From: Lutibacter sp.
GTDB lineage: Bacteria > Bacteroidota > Bacteroidia > Flavobacteriales > Flavobacteriaceae
DNA: 21,657 nucleotides
NCBI GenBank assembly: GCA_030748365.1
Contig: JASMME010000002.1
Coordinates: 1 to 21,657 of the forward strand
Direction: 5' to 3'
Below the pieces are notes generated by a model, which was given only the letters and a program-made list of their open reading frames with translations, was not told the origin of the DNA and made no database searches. The position numbers and the translations under genes were made by a program. Shown here piece after piece: positions 14,045 to 21,657 of the stretch (its first letter is position 1; every line of letters begins with the position of its first letter).

Positions 14045-14905
14045 CTAGTTATTCAGGGCCTCGGCTCCTCCTACAATCTCGAGAATTTCATTGGTAATGG
14101 CTGCCTGACGGGCCTTGTTATAGGTCAACAACAAGTCATCTCTCAACTCTGTGGCATTGTCTGTGGCTTTGTGCATGGCCGTCATACGGGCACCGTGTTC
14201 AGCCGCAAAAGAATCTCGGATCGCTTTGTACAATTGTGTTTTTAACGACTTTGGAATCAAGGCCATTACAATTTCCTCCTTGGAAGGTTCAAAGAGATAA
14301 TCTGTCTGTACGTTCGCGGCATTGTCAACAGGTACTATGGGTAAGAAGGTCTCCACGGTAGGTAACTGCGTGGCTGCATTCTTAAACCGGTTGTATACCA
14401 ATTCGATCTTGTCATAATCACCCCCCGCAAACAAGGCGGTGATCTCCTCAGCAATAAGCGCCGTATTGTCAAAGGTCAAGTCATCAAAAATAGCGTTCTT
14501 ATTGTCAATCACCGTAAAACTTTTCGACAGAATATCATTTCCTTTCTTTCCAATAGTCAGCAGGTCTACCTGCTTCCCCTGGTAATATTGATCCGCACGC
14601 GTAGCAGCGGTTTTAATGACAGCACTATTAAATCCGCCACAGAGCCCCCTGTTCGAAGTGATCACCACCAACAATACCTTTGAAACAGCCCTTTGTTCTG
14701 CATAGGTACCGCCCACCTCACCGTCCATAGCAGTACTCAAGCTTTGGAGCAGGGCCGTCAGTTTGTTGGCATAGGGACGCATCTGTGTAATGGCATCCTG
14801 CGCTTTTTTCAACTTGGCAGCCGATACCATTTTCATGGCACTGGTGATCTGCATGGTTGAACCAATGGAGTTAATTCTGTTACGTATCTCTTTTAAGTTT
14901 GCCAT
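14045..14905 (-). CDS. atpG: ATP synthase F1 subunit gamma
   Basis: The central rotor shaft of F1, linking the c-ring rotation to the alpha/beta catalytic head. Typical N-terminal helix MANLKEIRNRINSIGSTMQI followed by TSAMKMVSAAKLKKAQ, the ITSNRGLCGGFNSAV core near 85-100, and the C-terminal helix ending in ITNEILEIVGGAEALNN. At 286 residues it has normal length. It is the last gene of the operon, 73 bases after atpA, and is followed by a terminator. The beta (atpD) and epsilon (atpC) genes that usually follow gamma in proteobacteria are absent; in Bacteroidota they are commonly found as a separate locus. Confidence 0.97.
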   Translation of the reverse strand: MANLKEIRNRINSIGSTMQITSAMKMVSAAKLKKAQDAITQMRPYANKLTALLQSLSTAMDGEVGGTYAEQRAVSKVLLVVITSNRGLCGGFNSAVIKTAATRADQYYQGKQVDLLTIGKKGNDILSKSFTVIDNKNAIFDDLTFDNTALIAEEITALFAGGDYDKIELVYNRFKNAATQLPTVETFLPIVPVDNAANVQTDYLFEPSKEEIVMALIPKSLKTQLYKAIRDSFAAEHGARMTAMHKATDNATELRDDLLLTYNKARQAAITNEILEIVGGAEALNN

Positions 14906-14978
14906 ATCGTATTTTTTGTCATGCTAGAAAACCATCCAGCCTCTTTTACCATAAACCAGCTATATAAGCGGTTGTTTG

Positions 14979-16556
14979 CTACACGTATTTTGCCGAAATC
15001 TCTGCCGCTGCTTCGGTGAGGGTCTTAATTACCTCATCGGTCAATTTACCCGCTTTGAGTGTATCGAGTGTGTCCCGGTGTTTCGTGTTCAAATAGGTAA
15101 TAAAATCGGCCTCAAATTCTTTTACCTTGTTCACAGGCACCTCCTTTAACAGGTTTTTAGAACCTGCGTAAATGATGGCGATTTGGTCTTCAACAGCAAA
15201 AGGATCTGATTGGTTTTGCTTCAGTATTTCCACATTGCGCTTCCCTTTTTCGATCACGTTCATGGTCGCGGCATCCAGGTCGGAACCAAACTTGGCAAAA
15301 GCTTCCAGTTCGCGGTATTGTGCTTGGTCGAGTTTGAGGGTTCCCGCCACCTTTTTCATCGATTTGATCTGGGCATTCCCCCCTACACGGGATACAGAAA
15401 TTCCCACGTTAATCGCTGGACGAACCCCGGAATTGAATAAGTCCGATTCAAGGAAGATCTGACCGTCTGTAATCGAAATTACGTTGGTAGGGATATAAGC
15501 AGATACGTCTCCTGCCTGTGTTTCAATAATGGGAAGTGCGGTAAGAGAACCACCCCCTTTTACCTTGGATTTCAAAGAATCCGGCACATCATTCATCTGT
15601 GCTGCAATGGTATCGTCATTGATTACCTTGGCGGCACGCTCCAACAAACGGGAGTGTAGATAGAATACGTCACCAGGGTAGGCTTCACGTCCTGGGGGAC
15701 GACGAAGCAATAAGGATACCTCTCGGTAGGCTACCGCTTGTTTAGACAAGTCATCGTAGATAATCAGGGCTGGTCTTCCGGTATCCCTGAAATACTCTCC
15801 GATAGCTGCACCAGCCATGGGTGCATATACCTGCATTGGCGCAGGGTCTGAGGCGTTGGCCGCCACAATGGTCGTATAGGCCATCGCTCCTTTTTCTTCT
15901 AGTAACTTGGCAATACCTGCTACCGTAGATCCTTTCTGGCCGATGGCTACATAGATACAGTAAACAGGCTCACCGGCATCGTAAAATTCTTTTTGGTTGA
16001 GAATGGTATCAATCGCTACGGTTGATTTTCCGGTTTGACGGTCACCAATAATCAATTCACGCTGTCCCCTTCCTACAGGAATCATGGCGTCAATGGCTTT
16101 TACACCTGTTTGCAGCGGTTCTGTAACCGGCTCCCGGTAGATTACACCAGGCGCCTTGCGCTCCAAAGGCATCTCAAAGGTTTCTCCCTGAATGGGTCCT
16201 TTACCATCAATGGGCGCTCCCAGGGTGTTTACCACACGTCCTGAAATGCCTTCTCCCACGTTTAACGAAGCAATGCGCGAAGTTCTTTTAACCGTTGCAC
16301 CTTCCTTAATTTCTTTGGAAGGGCCTAGTAATACCACCCCTACATTGTCTTCTTCCAGGTTTAAAACGATTCCTTCCAGGCCATTTTCAAACGCTACCAG
16401 TTCGCCGTATTGTACGTTTGACAAACCGTATACACGGGCGATACCATCACCTACCTGCAATACTGTTCCTACTTCGTCCAGGGAAGCACTCGCTTCAAAT
16501 CCGGCCAATTGCTGTTTTAAAATTGCTGAAACCTCAGCTGGTTTAATTGATGCCAT
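14979..16556 (-). CDS. atpA: ATP synthase F1 subunit alpha
   Basis: Non-catalytic nucleotide-binding subunit of the F1 head, in the cytoplasm. Walker A GDRQTGKS is at 171-178, the [30 protein letters not shown] stretch (given here only by its ends: YDDLSKQA and GREAYPGD) is canonical, and VSRVGGNAQ carries the arginine finger. The N-terminus binds delta and fits the adjacent atpH. Length (525) is slightly above the enteric 513 and usual in Bacteroidota. It lies 38 bases after atpH and 73 before atpG. Nothing in it is missing or unusual. Confidence 0.98.
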   Translation of the reverse strand: MASIKPAEVSAILKQQLAGFEASASLDEVGTVLQVGDGIARVYGLSNVQYGELVAFENGLEGIVLNLEEDNVGVVLLGPSKEIKEGATVKRTSRIASLNVGEGISGRVVNTLGAPIDGKGPIQGETFEMPLERKAPGVIYREPVTEPLQTGVKAIDAMIPVGRGQRELIIGDRQTGKSTVAIDTILNQKEFYDAGEPVYCIYVAIGQKGSTVAGIAKLLEEKGAMAYTTIVAANASDPAPMQVYAPMAGAAIGEYFRDTGRPALIIYDDLSKQAVAYREVSLLLRRPPGREAYPGDVFYLHSRLLERAAKVINDDTIAAQMNDVPDSLKSKVKGGGSLTALPIIETQAGDVSAYIPTNVISITDGQIFLESDLFNSGVRPAINVGISVSRVGGNAQIKSMKKVAGTLKLDQAQYRELEAFAKFGSDLDAATMNVIEKGKRNVEILKQNQSDPFAVEDQIAIIYAGSKNLLKEVPVNKVKEFEADFITYLNTKHRDTLDTLKAGKLTDEVIKTLTEAAAEISAKYV

Positions 16557-16594
16557 TTTATCTGTTTTTTAAAACTAAAATTCTCTTTATTATT

Positions 16595-17149
16595 CTACAA
16601 TGCTGATATATAACTCTTATTGTCAAACTGTCTTTTCAACAGCTGTAATTTATGTGCGATACTCGCGTCGTACTGAATGTCTCCAACACGCAGTACGAAA
16701 CCGCCGATGATGGCGGGATCCACCGTATTTTCAATCGCAACTTCTTTGCCTCGAAGGGCACGTACCTTTTCCAAAACCTGTTCTTTTAGTGCATCGGTCA
16801 AAGGCACCGCTGACACCACCCTGGCCGTTTCCTTGCCCCGCAACGAATCGTAGATTATTTGGAAGCTCTTAGCAACCTCTTGTAAAAGATTGAGCCGCTT
16901 GTTTTCCAGTAACAGGTCGATCAGACCATAGGCAATTTCACCGATCTGGTCGGAAAAAATTCCCTGTAAACTCGCTTTTTTCAACGCCACTTTCAATACC
17001 GGGCTGCTCAGCAACAACTGTAGTTCCCTGCTGTCCTCAATGGTGTTGGCAATCAGCAACATCTGTTCATTGACTTCGGCTTCTTTTTGTTGTTCAAGCG
17101 CGAAATCCAAGGTGGCTTTTGCATAACGTAAGGCGGCTCTTGTGCTCAT
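16595..17149 (-). CDS. atpH: ATP synthase F1 subunit delta
   Basis: Peripheral-stalk subunit (OSCP homologue) that joins the F1 head to the b-subunit stalk. The helical N-domain starts RAALRYAKATLDFALEQQ, and the C-terminal VDPAIIGGFVLRVGDIQYDA contains the conserved delta signature with the GG. It has 184 residues, normal for the family. It follows an exported barrel-like gene rather than atpF directly, with 18 bases between, and is 38 bases before atpA. Identity is firm from sequence and context. Confidence 0.96.
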   Translation of the reverse strand: MSTRAALRYAKATLDFALEQQKEAEVNEQMLLIANTIEDSRELQLLLSSPVLKVALKKASLQGIFSDQIGEIAYGLIDLLLENKRLNLLQEVAKSFQIIYDSLRGKETARVVSAVPLTDALKEQVLEKVRALRGKEVAIENTVDPAIIGGFVLRVGDIQYDASIAHKLQLLKRQFDNKSYISAL

Positions 17150-17167
17150 GAATGGGTTGTTATAGGA

Positions 17168-18298
17168 TTAACTTTTTCGGTGTTTTTTATGATGACTTAT
17201 AAAGAAGGATTCATTCAATACGAGTTGAAGGCCACAGGCATAAGACAGGTCTTCATTGACCAGGTCGTAATACCCAGCAGTACTAAATGAGATTTGAATC
17301 GATTCTTTGATGGGGTGTACGAAACCAATTTTTCCAGTAATCAGTTTTCTGTCTGCCTCGTGGTAAGAAGGCGCTGATTCTGAAACACTCTGGAAGAGAA
17401 ACTCTCCCTTGGGAGCAATAAACTGGTCGGCCTGCCAGTATCCCAGCATGGCCTTAAGGTTTTCTTTTTGGTAAAGACATTTTACATAGACGGCCTTTCC
17501 ACTACTGAAAGGCTGTGCATGGCTACCCGTATCGGGAACATTCAGGCCTTTGTAATAGAAGAACAGGGGTTCTATACCCAGTGTAGCTCCGTCAGGCATT
17601 CGGTAATGTATGCGAAGGCCACTCATGGCATTTAACTGGCTGAGTACGCCTTCCTCGCTGCTATCGATTTGCCCTCCTTTATGATAGAGCAGGACCTGTA
17701 AGGGTACCGCCACTTCCAGGCTTGCTGAGGAGATCATCGTGTACTGGCTGCTTAAACCAGCCTGAAAGGCTTCCTGATAGGGATCGCCCGGTAAGATAAA
17801 CTGCTCCCAGTTGAGCCAAAGATCTGCGGAAAATGCAGCAGAATGGTGTAATAGTTGTAGCCCGTATTCTAGGGGGTCCTGGTAAAAACGGTCGGTTCTA
17901 AACAGGGGTTCTTCTAGGCCGTGTTCGAGGGCACCGTAGAGGCTTCCCAATACCAGGTCGGTCGTATTGTTCAGTTGCTGGTGTACGGAAAATAAGGGAA
18001 TGGATCGGCTAAAACGGTCCAATCCAGCATATTTGAGAAGGTAGATACCGGCCCTTACCCGGGTGGTTTCCGTCGGATAGTATTCTAGGCTGGGGCTGGC
18101 CATAAAACCAATGCCAGTGAAGCCTTTTGTAAAAGCGTTGTCGTATTCGTTATTCTTGACGAAGGAAGTGCTTTCGAAACGCACAAACATATCGCCTTTG
18201 CAATCACTGCACAGGGGCTGCGCCATTCCAGGAGTCTGCCCTGAAATGCTTGCTACTGTGAGGAGCCATAAGCAAATGAATGTGACGAATCTGCGCAT
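17168..18298 (-). CDS. Exported barrel-like protein of unknown function inside the atp operon
   Basis: A 376-residue protein with a clear signal peptide (RFVTFICLWLLTVASISGQ). A CxxC pair (Cys30, Cys33) follows at the mature N-terminus. The rest has repeated amphipathic beta strands with aromatic girdles (GIYLLKYAGLDRF, LRIHYRMPD, LFFYYKGLN, ISFSTAGYYDLV, GLQLVLNESFFIS), consistent with an outer-membrane barrel, though the end is an unusual basic KKHRKS tail rather than an aromatic residue. It starts 3 bases after the atpF stop and ends 18 before atpH, so it must be co-transcribed with the F1Fo genes and is probably translationally coupled. It is not an ATP synthase subunit by sequence. Related sequences may exist in other Bacteroidota, but I cannot name a family or function. 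Confidence 0.75.
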   Translation of the reverse strand: MRRFVTFICLWLLTVASISGQTPGMAQPLCSDCKGDMFVRFESTSFVKNNEYDNAFTKGFTGIGFMASPSLEYYPTETTRVRAGIYLLKYAGLDRFSRSIPLFSVHQQLNNTTDLVLGSLYGALEHGLEEPLFRTDRFYQDPLEYGLQLLHHSAAFSADLWLNWEQFILPGDPYQEAFQAGLSSQYTMISSASLEVAVPLQVLLYHKGGQIDSSEEGVLSQLNAMSGLRIHYRMPDGATLGIEPLFFYYKGLNVPDTGSHAQPFSSGKAVYVKCLYQKENLKAMLGYWQADQFIAPKGEFLFQSVSESAPSYHEADRKLITGKIGFVHPIKESIQISFSTAGYYDLVNEDLSYACGLQLVLNESFFISHHKKHRKS

Positions 18299-18301
18299 CC
18301 T

Positions 18302-18796
18302 TTACGAAACTTCTTTTAACATTTCTTTGATCAGCTTGTGCTGTCTGTCTTTGTCTTCCAGTTCAGCCCTAACCACTTTTTCAGCAATTCCGATGGACAA
18401 TTCGGCTACCTGGTTCTTGATCTCGGCAATGGCAGCCTGCTTTTCGGAAGCAATGGTGGCTTGTGCCTGCTGGATGACCTTATTTGCCTGCGTCTTCGCT
18501 TCTTCCTGCGCATCGGCAATGATACCGTCCTTGAGTTCGCGGGCCTCTTTAAGCATGGCATCACGCTCTGTACGTGCTTCTTTTAAGATACGTTCGTTGT
18601 CTGCCGTAAGGTCTTGCATTTCCTTCCGGGCATTCTCTGCTTCTTCAAGGGCGTTCTTGATACCTTCTTCCCGGTCGTTAACCGCATCCAAAATGGGTTT
18701 CCAGGCGTATTTCTTCAACAAGAGAACCAGGCCGATAAATAGAAATGATTGCCAAACGAATAGGCCGAGAGAAAACTGTTCAATTAACTTGTCCAT
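18302..18796 (-). CDS. atpF: ATP synthase Fo subunit b
   Basis: Peripheral stalk subunit: one N-terminal membrane helix (about residues 8-28, FVWQSFLFIGLVLLLKKYAW) and then a long charged coiled coil rich in Ala, Glu and Lys (about 38-140) that reaches up to delta and alpha. It has 164 residues, normal for Bacteroidota. It lies 84 bases after atpE, and its stop is almost in contact with the start of the exported protein downstream. Homodimer formation is the standard arrangement when a single b gene is present, as here. Confidence 0.96.
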   Translation of the reverse strand: MDKLIEQFSLGLFVWQSFLFIGLVLLLKKYAWKPILDAVNDREEGIKNALEEAENARKEMQDLTADNERILKEARTERDAMLKEARELKDGIIADAQEEAKTQANKVIQQAQATIASEKQAAIAEIKNQVAELSIGIAEKVVRAELEDKDRQHKLIKEMLKEVS

Positions 18797-18880
18797 GTTA
18801 GTCGTTATAGGGTTATGTTATGTTTAATGAAATCATCAAAACAATAGCTGCAACCAACCGTTGCAGCTAGTTGTTTGTTC

Positions 18881-19072
18881 TTAAGCTGCAAATAGGGCAG
18901 CAAATCCAATACCTTCAATAAGCGCTGCTGCAATTAGCATGGCTGTTTGAATTTTTCCTGAAGCTTCTGGTTGGCGTGCAATGGCGTCCATCGCTGAACC
19001 ACCGATCTTACCGATCCCTAAACCGGCACCGATTACGATTAAACCTGCTCCTACAATGTTTGGAATTGTCAT
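18881..19072 (-). CDS. atpE: ATP synthase Fo subunit c
   Basis: Rotor-ring proteolipid of only 63 residues, two membrane helices joined by the polar loop ARQPEA (32-37). The ion-binding carboxylate is Glu53 in AAALIEGIGF. The Na+-type markers are absent: the position of the Na+-binding Gln in Ilyobacter-type rings holds Ile20 and the residue after Glu53 is Gly, so proton coupling is predicted. Lys22 within the first helix is common in Bacteroidota c-subunits. The gene sits 32 bases after atpB. The multi-copy ring suggests it should be translated more than its neighbours; nothing in the leader shows how. Confidence 0.96.
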   Translation of the reverse strand: MTIPNIVGAGLIVIGAGLGIGKIGGSAMDAIARQPEASGKIQTAMLIAAALIEGIGFAALFAA

Positions 19073-19104
19073 GATATATATATTTATTAATTAAACATTC
19101 ATTA

Positions 19105-20190
19105 TTAATGGTGATCGTGTTCTTCTACCGCCGAACCGAAGTACAGGGCAGACAACATAGTGAAAATATAGGCCTGTAACGCTGCCACTAGCAATTCGAG
19201 CAAGGAAAGCGCAAAGGCGAGCCCAAATGACAAAGGGCTTCCGATCCAGTTTTTAAAGATAAACATCAATCCGATGATGCTCATCAGTACCACGTGACCT
19301 GCGGTGATGTTCGCATACAAACGAATCATCAGCGAAAAGGGTTTGATAAAAGTTCCTAACAGCTCAATAGGAGCCAGGATGATTTTCATTGGCCATGGTA
19401 CTCCCGGCATCCAAAAAATATGCTTCCAATAGTCTTTGTTTCCGGAAAAGGTGGTAATCACATAGGTCATCAGTGCCAAGGCGAGGGTAACGGCAATATT
19501 ATTGGTCACATTCACGCCCAGGGGTGTTAGCCCCAGTAGGTTGATAATCCACACAAAGAAAAACACGGTTAGTAGATAGCTCATATAACGCTTGTATTTC
19601 TTTTCCCCGATGTTGGGAATGGCAATGTCATCACGGATGTATAAGATAATCGGCTCCAGCAAACGCCCTATACCGGTAGGCAGGGGGTTCTTCTGGTAGT
19701 TCCTGGCCATTTTGCTAAACATAAAGAACATCAGCAGGGCCACCAACAAGATAAAGACCACGTTTTTGGTCAGGGAGAAATCCAAGGGTTTCTCGTTGAC
19801 CGGATGGTGATGTGCATCGTACTCAATGCTGCCGTCCGCATCAGTCTTATAGATTTTTCCGTGGTATAATTTATAATAATTCCCGTCTACTTCAGCCAAG
19901 GTTTCCCCGTGGTGAAACTTAGCGGAAGCGAACACTTTTAAACCGTTGTCCCACAAGATTACCGGTAGCGGAAATCCCTTGTAGATATGCTTGCCTTGCT
20001 CATCCGTATAAGAATACAGACTGAAATCATAGGAGTCTTGCAGGTGGTGGTTGATATAGGCCTTGATCTCGGCTTTAAGGTCTTTCTGAGGAGGGTGTTC
20101 CTCCTTGTCAAGAGCGGGTTTTGCACTGATCGAAGCGGTTGCCAATATCCATAGCAACGAAATTGTTTTTAGCAACTTAAATGTGTTCAT
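19105..20190 (-). CDS. atpB: ATP synthase Fo subunit a with periplasmic N-terminal extension
   Basis: Membrane stator half-channel. The core is C-terminal: SLMIRLYANITAGH with the essential Arg290, LLELLVAALQAY with Gln339, and about five membrane helices from residue 145 on. Before it comes a Bacteroidota-type extension: a signal peptide (residues 1-23, ending SISA) and about 120 soluble residues with a YDAHHHPVNEKPLDFS junction, expected in the periplasm. The C-terminus EEHDHH is also His-rich. Length 361 compared with about 270 in enterics. It leads the atp genes proper, with its own -7 box at 20226-20233 and a 117-base gap from the preceding DUF6168-like gene. Confidence 0.95.
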   Translation of the reverse strand: MNTFKLLKTISLLWILATASISAKPALDKEEHPPQKDLKAEIKAYINHHLQDSYDFSLYSYTDEQGKHIYKGFPLPVILWDNGLKVFASAKFHHGETLAEVDGNYYKLYHGKIYKTDADGSIEYDAHHHPVNEKPLDFSLTKNVVFILLVALLMFFMFSKMARNYQKNPLPTGIGRLLEPIILYIRDDIAIPNIGEKKYKRYMSYLLTVFFFVWIINLLGLTPLGVNVTNNIAVTLALALMTYVITTFSGNKDYWKHIFWMPGVPWPMKIILAPIELLGTFIKPFSLMIRLYANITAGHVVLMSIIGLMFIFKNWIGSPLSFGLAFALSLLELLVAALQAYIFTMLSALYFGSAVEEHDHH

Positions 20191-20225
20191 ATCACTTTGT
20201 TATCGAGGCTCTAAAAAATATGCCG

Positions 20226-20233
20226 CAAATGTA
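20226..20233 (-). promoter_or_regulatory. -7 box TACATTTG, likely main ATP synthase promoter
   Basis: Minus-strand TACATTTG is an exact TAnnTTTG match, 35 bases before the atpB ATG, in the AT-rich 117-base gap. A TTTTG lies 11 bases further upstream, too close for a normal -33. It suggests atpB-E-F-x-H-A-G can be transcribed apart from the bactofilin/AtpZ genes. Confidence 0.6.
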
Positions 20234-20307
20234 CGCTTTTAAATCAAAACGTGAAAAAATATTTTGACACCTTTTGCGACTTTTCTATACCCCTACAAAT
20301 TAGCTTT

Positions 20308-20703
20308 TTACACCTTTTTATTTAAAAGTTTTACCAGGTAAAAAGTTTCTAAAAAAAGGCACAGAATATAGGGGATCAAAAAGGCGGTAGCTTCGGTGGT
20401 TTCAACCTGGCCATCACGCTTAAATAAGGACTGAAAAACGAGGAAGTATACAGTGAATTTACCCAAGCTCCCCCCCATAAAGACAAAACCCAGCAGGTGC
20501 TCATATTTTTGCCGAAGTACCTGTAAAAGTGCTACAACTGCCAGGGCGAGCAGGTAATTGATTAAGTAAGAAAGCACCCGGTAATTGTCAAAAATCCCCA
20601 TACCGTAGTAGTGCAACACCACAGAATGTATACAAAAGACGAGGCTGATGGCCCCTAATAATTGCAGGGAAAAACTACCAAAGGACTTAGCCATCTTGGT
20701 CAT
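20308..20703 (-). CDS. Four-helix membrane protein, DUF6168-like
   Basis: A 131-residue integral membrane protein with four hydrophobic segments (about 10-28, 38-58, 66-88 and 104-124) and short loops, one basic (RQKYEH) in the middle. I recognise it as the DUF6168-type protein that Flavobacteriia carry between AtpZ/AtpI and atpB; topology and position recall proteobacterial AtpI, which helps assemble the c-ring, but sequence identity to AtpI is not obvious. Its start overlaps the AtpZ gene by 17 bases (ATG 20703) or 8 bases (ATG 20694). Function is inferred from the neighbourhood only. Confidence 0.7.
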   Translation of the reverse strand: MTKMAKSFGSFSLQLLGAISLVFCIHSVVLHYYGMGIFDNYRVLSYLINYLLALAVVALLQVLRQKYEHLLGFVFMGGSLGKFTVYFLVFQSLFKRDGQVETTEATAFLIPYILCLFLETFYLVKLLNKKV

Positions 20704-20911
20704 TGATTTTTTTTAACTGGAGCAGTAAACTGTACATAGATACACAAAAGGCGAAGAGGATCCCTATCAGGGTGAAGGTCTTCCCGGAGTATCCGGCATA
20801 GGCATCGAGTTTTTTACCGACATAGGCGCCCAGGTAAATGGTGATCCCCATTTGAAAAGCAAGCCCGGATAGACGGACAAACTTAGGAAGCTGTTTTTTC
20901 TTTTTTGACAT
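20687..20911 (-). CDS. AtpZ/AtpI-family protein
   Basis: A 74-residue membrane protein with two helices: LSGLAFQMGITIYLGAYVGKKLD and a second at about 45-65 (FTLIGILFAFCVSMYSLLL). The GLAFQMG...G..VG..LD pattern is the AtpZ/AtpI signature; relatives are linked to ion (Mg/Ca) supply or c-ring assembly of F1Fo. It overlaps the bactofilin gene by 29 bases at its start and the DUF6168-like gene at its end, so the three are tightly coupled. The basic N-terminus (SKKKKQ) is expected in the cytoplasm. Confidence 0.88.
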   Translation of the reverse strand: MSKKKKQLPKFVRLSGLAFQMGITIYLGAYVGKKLDAYAGYSGKTFTLIGILFAFCVSMYSLLLQLKKINDQDG

Positions 20912-21284
20912 TTTCTTTCCTCAATTCCTTTACGGAAGATTTCATGGTACAGGTAGCATTAAAAGCTGCGCCCGGCGCTACGGCAAGCTTACTGATGGTT
21001 AATTCTCCTGAAATGTCTGCACTGGCTTTGACAGACAATAAGTTGCTTACAACCAGTTCTCCGGAAAGCCTACCTTCAATATCGGCGTTGCTGCAAACGA
21101 TTTTACCAGTAACCGTACCTGATTTACCAAGCACTACTTTCCCGCTGGTTGTGATTGTTCCTTCTACGGATCCGTCGATCCTAAAATCACCTTCTGATAC
21201 CACCTCGCCAGTAATGGTCGTTTTTTTACCGATGAGGTTGCGTTCTGACGCATGGGGGGTCTTTTCTTTCTTTTCTGAAAACAT
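20883..21284 (-). CDS. Bactofilin (polymer-forming cytoskeletal protein)
   Basis: A 133-residue bactofilin. The central beta-helix (about 18-110) is made of regularly spaced short strands: GDFRIDGSVEGTITTSGKVV, then GTVTGKIVCSNADIEGRLSG and further turns. The ends are disordered and lysine/glutamate rich (MFSEKKEK and ELRKENVKKEKTAS). Bactofilins form nucleotide-free filaments that place cell-wall and polar machinery. The gene starts 3 bases after the TPR-like gene and overlaps AtpZ by 29 bases. No M23 peptidase partner is present. Its link with the ATP synthase genes is positional. Confidence 0.92.
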   Translation of the reverse strand: MFSEKKEKTPHASERNLIGKKTTITGEVVSEGDFRIDGSVEGTITTSGKVVLGKSGTVTGKIVCSNADIEGRLSGELVVSNLLSVKASADISGELTISKLAVAPGAAFNATCTMKSSVKELRKENVKKEKTAS

Positions 21285-21287
21285 ACT

Positions 21288-21657
21288 TTAGGGTTTTTTG
21301 TTTATGGATACAACATCATTGATCAATTCCATGGCTTTCTTTCCTTCTTCGGTGTCAGGGTAATTGACTGCCACCAGGTCGAGGGCCTCCTTAAAGGCGG
21401 CTGGCCCTGATTGCTTGCCAATAGCATAGGCTTTTAGCAATTCGAACTTCGGCACGAGTTTCTCCCCTTCAAATTGAAGGCTTGCCATCGCCGCTTTTTC
21501 AATGACCTGATCAAATTGCTTCGCTTTGTAGGCGAGAAACATGGCTGCGTACACTTTCTCAGGCGTCGTGTTTCCTGTATCGGCTAGGGAAAAATCCTGC
21601 CCGCCGATGCGATATGCATAGGTAGAGGAAGCGTGGTTATTAAGGATGTCATTCTTT
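21288..21657 (-). CDS. C-terminal end of a TPR-like protein, partial (PorW/SprE candidate)
   Basis: The reading frame is open from the right edge of the window (first full codon at 21656) to the stop at 21288, about 122 residues; the beginning of the gene lies outside. The visible part is alpha-helical with TPR-like spacing (YKAKQFDQVIEKAAMASLQF, then KFELLKAYAIGKQSGPAAFKEAL and YPDTEEGKKAMELI). PorW/SprE, a large TPR lipoprotein of the type IX secretion and gliding system, is the family I would test first, since I associate it with this neighbourhood in Flavobacteriia; from a C-terminal fragment this is a guess. The bactofilin ATG follows 3 bases after its stop. Confidence 0.6.
   Translation of the reverse strand, partial: KNDILNNHASSTYAYRIGGQDFSLADTGNTTPEKVYAAMFLAYKAKQFDQVIEKAAMASLQFEGEKLVPKFELLKAYAIGKQSGPAAFKEALDLVAVNYPDTEEGKKAMELINDVVSINKKP

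Noticed and set aside
16192..16572. 126-residue plus-strand ORF over atpA
   Set aside because: Fully antisense to a certain gene, with no recognisable domain or start signal.
18111..18827. 238-residue plus-strand ORF
   Set aside because: Antisense of atpF and of the exported protein; a serine/alanine-rich translation typical of the reverse complement of a coiled-coil gene.
18881..19072. Sodium-coupled ATP synthase
   Set aside because: The c-subunit lacks the Gln and the Ser/Thr next to the key Glu that mark sodium binding; proton coupling fits better.

Overview
The window reads as a chromosomal segment of a marine-type Flavobacteriaceae (Bacteroidota). Reasons: promoter -7 boxes of the Bacteroidota type (TAnnTTTG) occur upstream of several genes; the ATP synthase locus runs atpB-E-F-H-A-G without atpD/atpC nearby; AtpB carries a signal peptide and a long periplasmic N-terminus; and DUF2480, DUF6168-like and long-form PurF families are present. 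Genus cannot be assigned from the sequence alone. No tRNA, rRNA, CRISPR array, insertion sequence or phage gene was seen.

Layout. 1-320: a small secreted ORF whose 3' end is made of a REP-like palindrome, then a hairpin that folds best in the purF 3' RNA. 321-3209 (minus): pfkB-family sugar kinase followed by purF, with a Rho-independent terminator between them. 3285-3302: a perfect palindrome carrying back-to-back -7 boxes for pfkB and sufE. 3312-4619 (plus): sufE, a DUF59/SufT-like gene and DUF2480, a small Fe-S assembly cluster. 4679-5201: a decayed CotH-type lipoprotein gene. 5227-6438 (minus): hflX. 6553-7530 (minus): a LuxE/PaaK-like acyl-adenylating protein, divergent from 7613-9352 (plus), an ECF sigma factor with a protein that has an anti-sigma-like cytoplasmic N-terminus, one inner-membrane helix and a C-terminal outer-membrane barrel. 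9482-11035 (plus): an ALDH7/antiquitin-type aldehyde dehydrogenase, ending at a bidirectional terminator shared with the converging SDR-AlbA_2 gene pair (11078-12983, minus).

12984-13387 has no obvious protein gene. It holds an operator-like dyad upstream of the SDR gene and, on the minus strand, a textbook sigma-54 (-24/-12) promoter followed by about 165 nt with hairpins, a TTGGTT-rich block and a terminator: a candidate sigma-54-dependent small RNA. 13388-13870 is a small lipoprotein.

14045-21657 (minus) is one long gene series: the end of a TPR-like protein (possibly PorW/SprE of the type IX secretion/gliding system), bactofilin, AtpZ/AtpI, a four-helix DUF6168-like membrane protein, then atpB, atpE, atpF, an exported barrel-like protein of unknown function, atpH, atpA, atpG and a terminator. 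The exported protein wedged 3 nt after atpF and 18 nt before atpH is the odd member. The most interesting items are the sigma/dual-membrane anti-sigma pair, the sigma-54 RNA and the barrel-like gene inside the atp operon.
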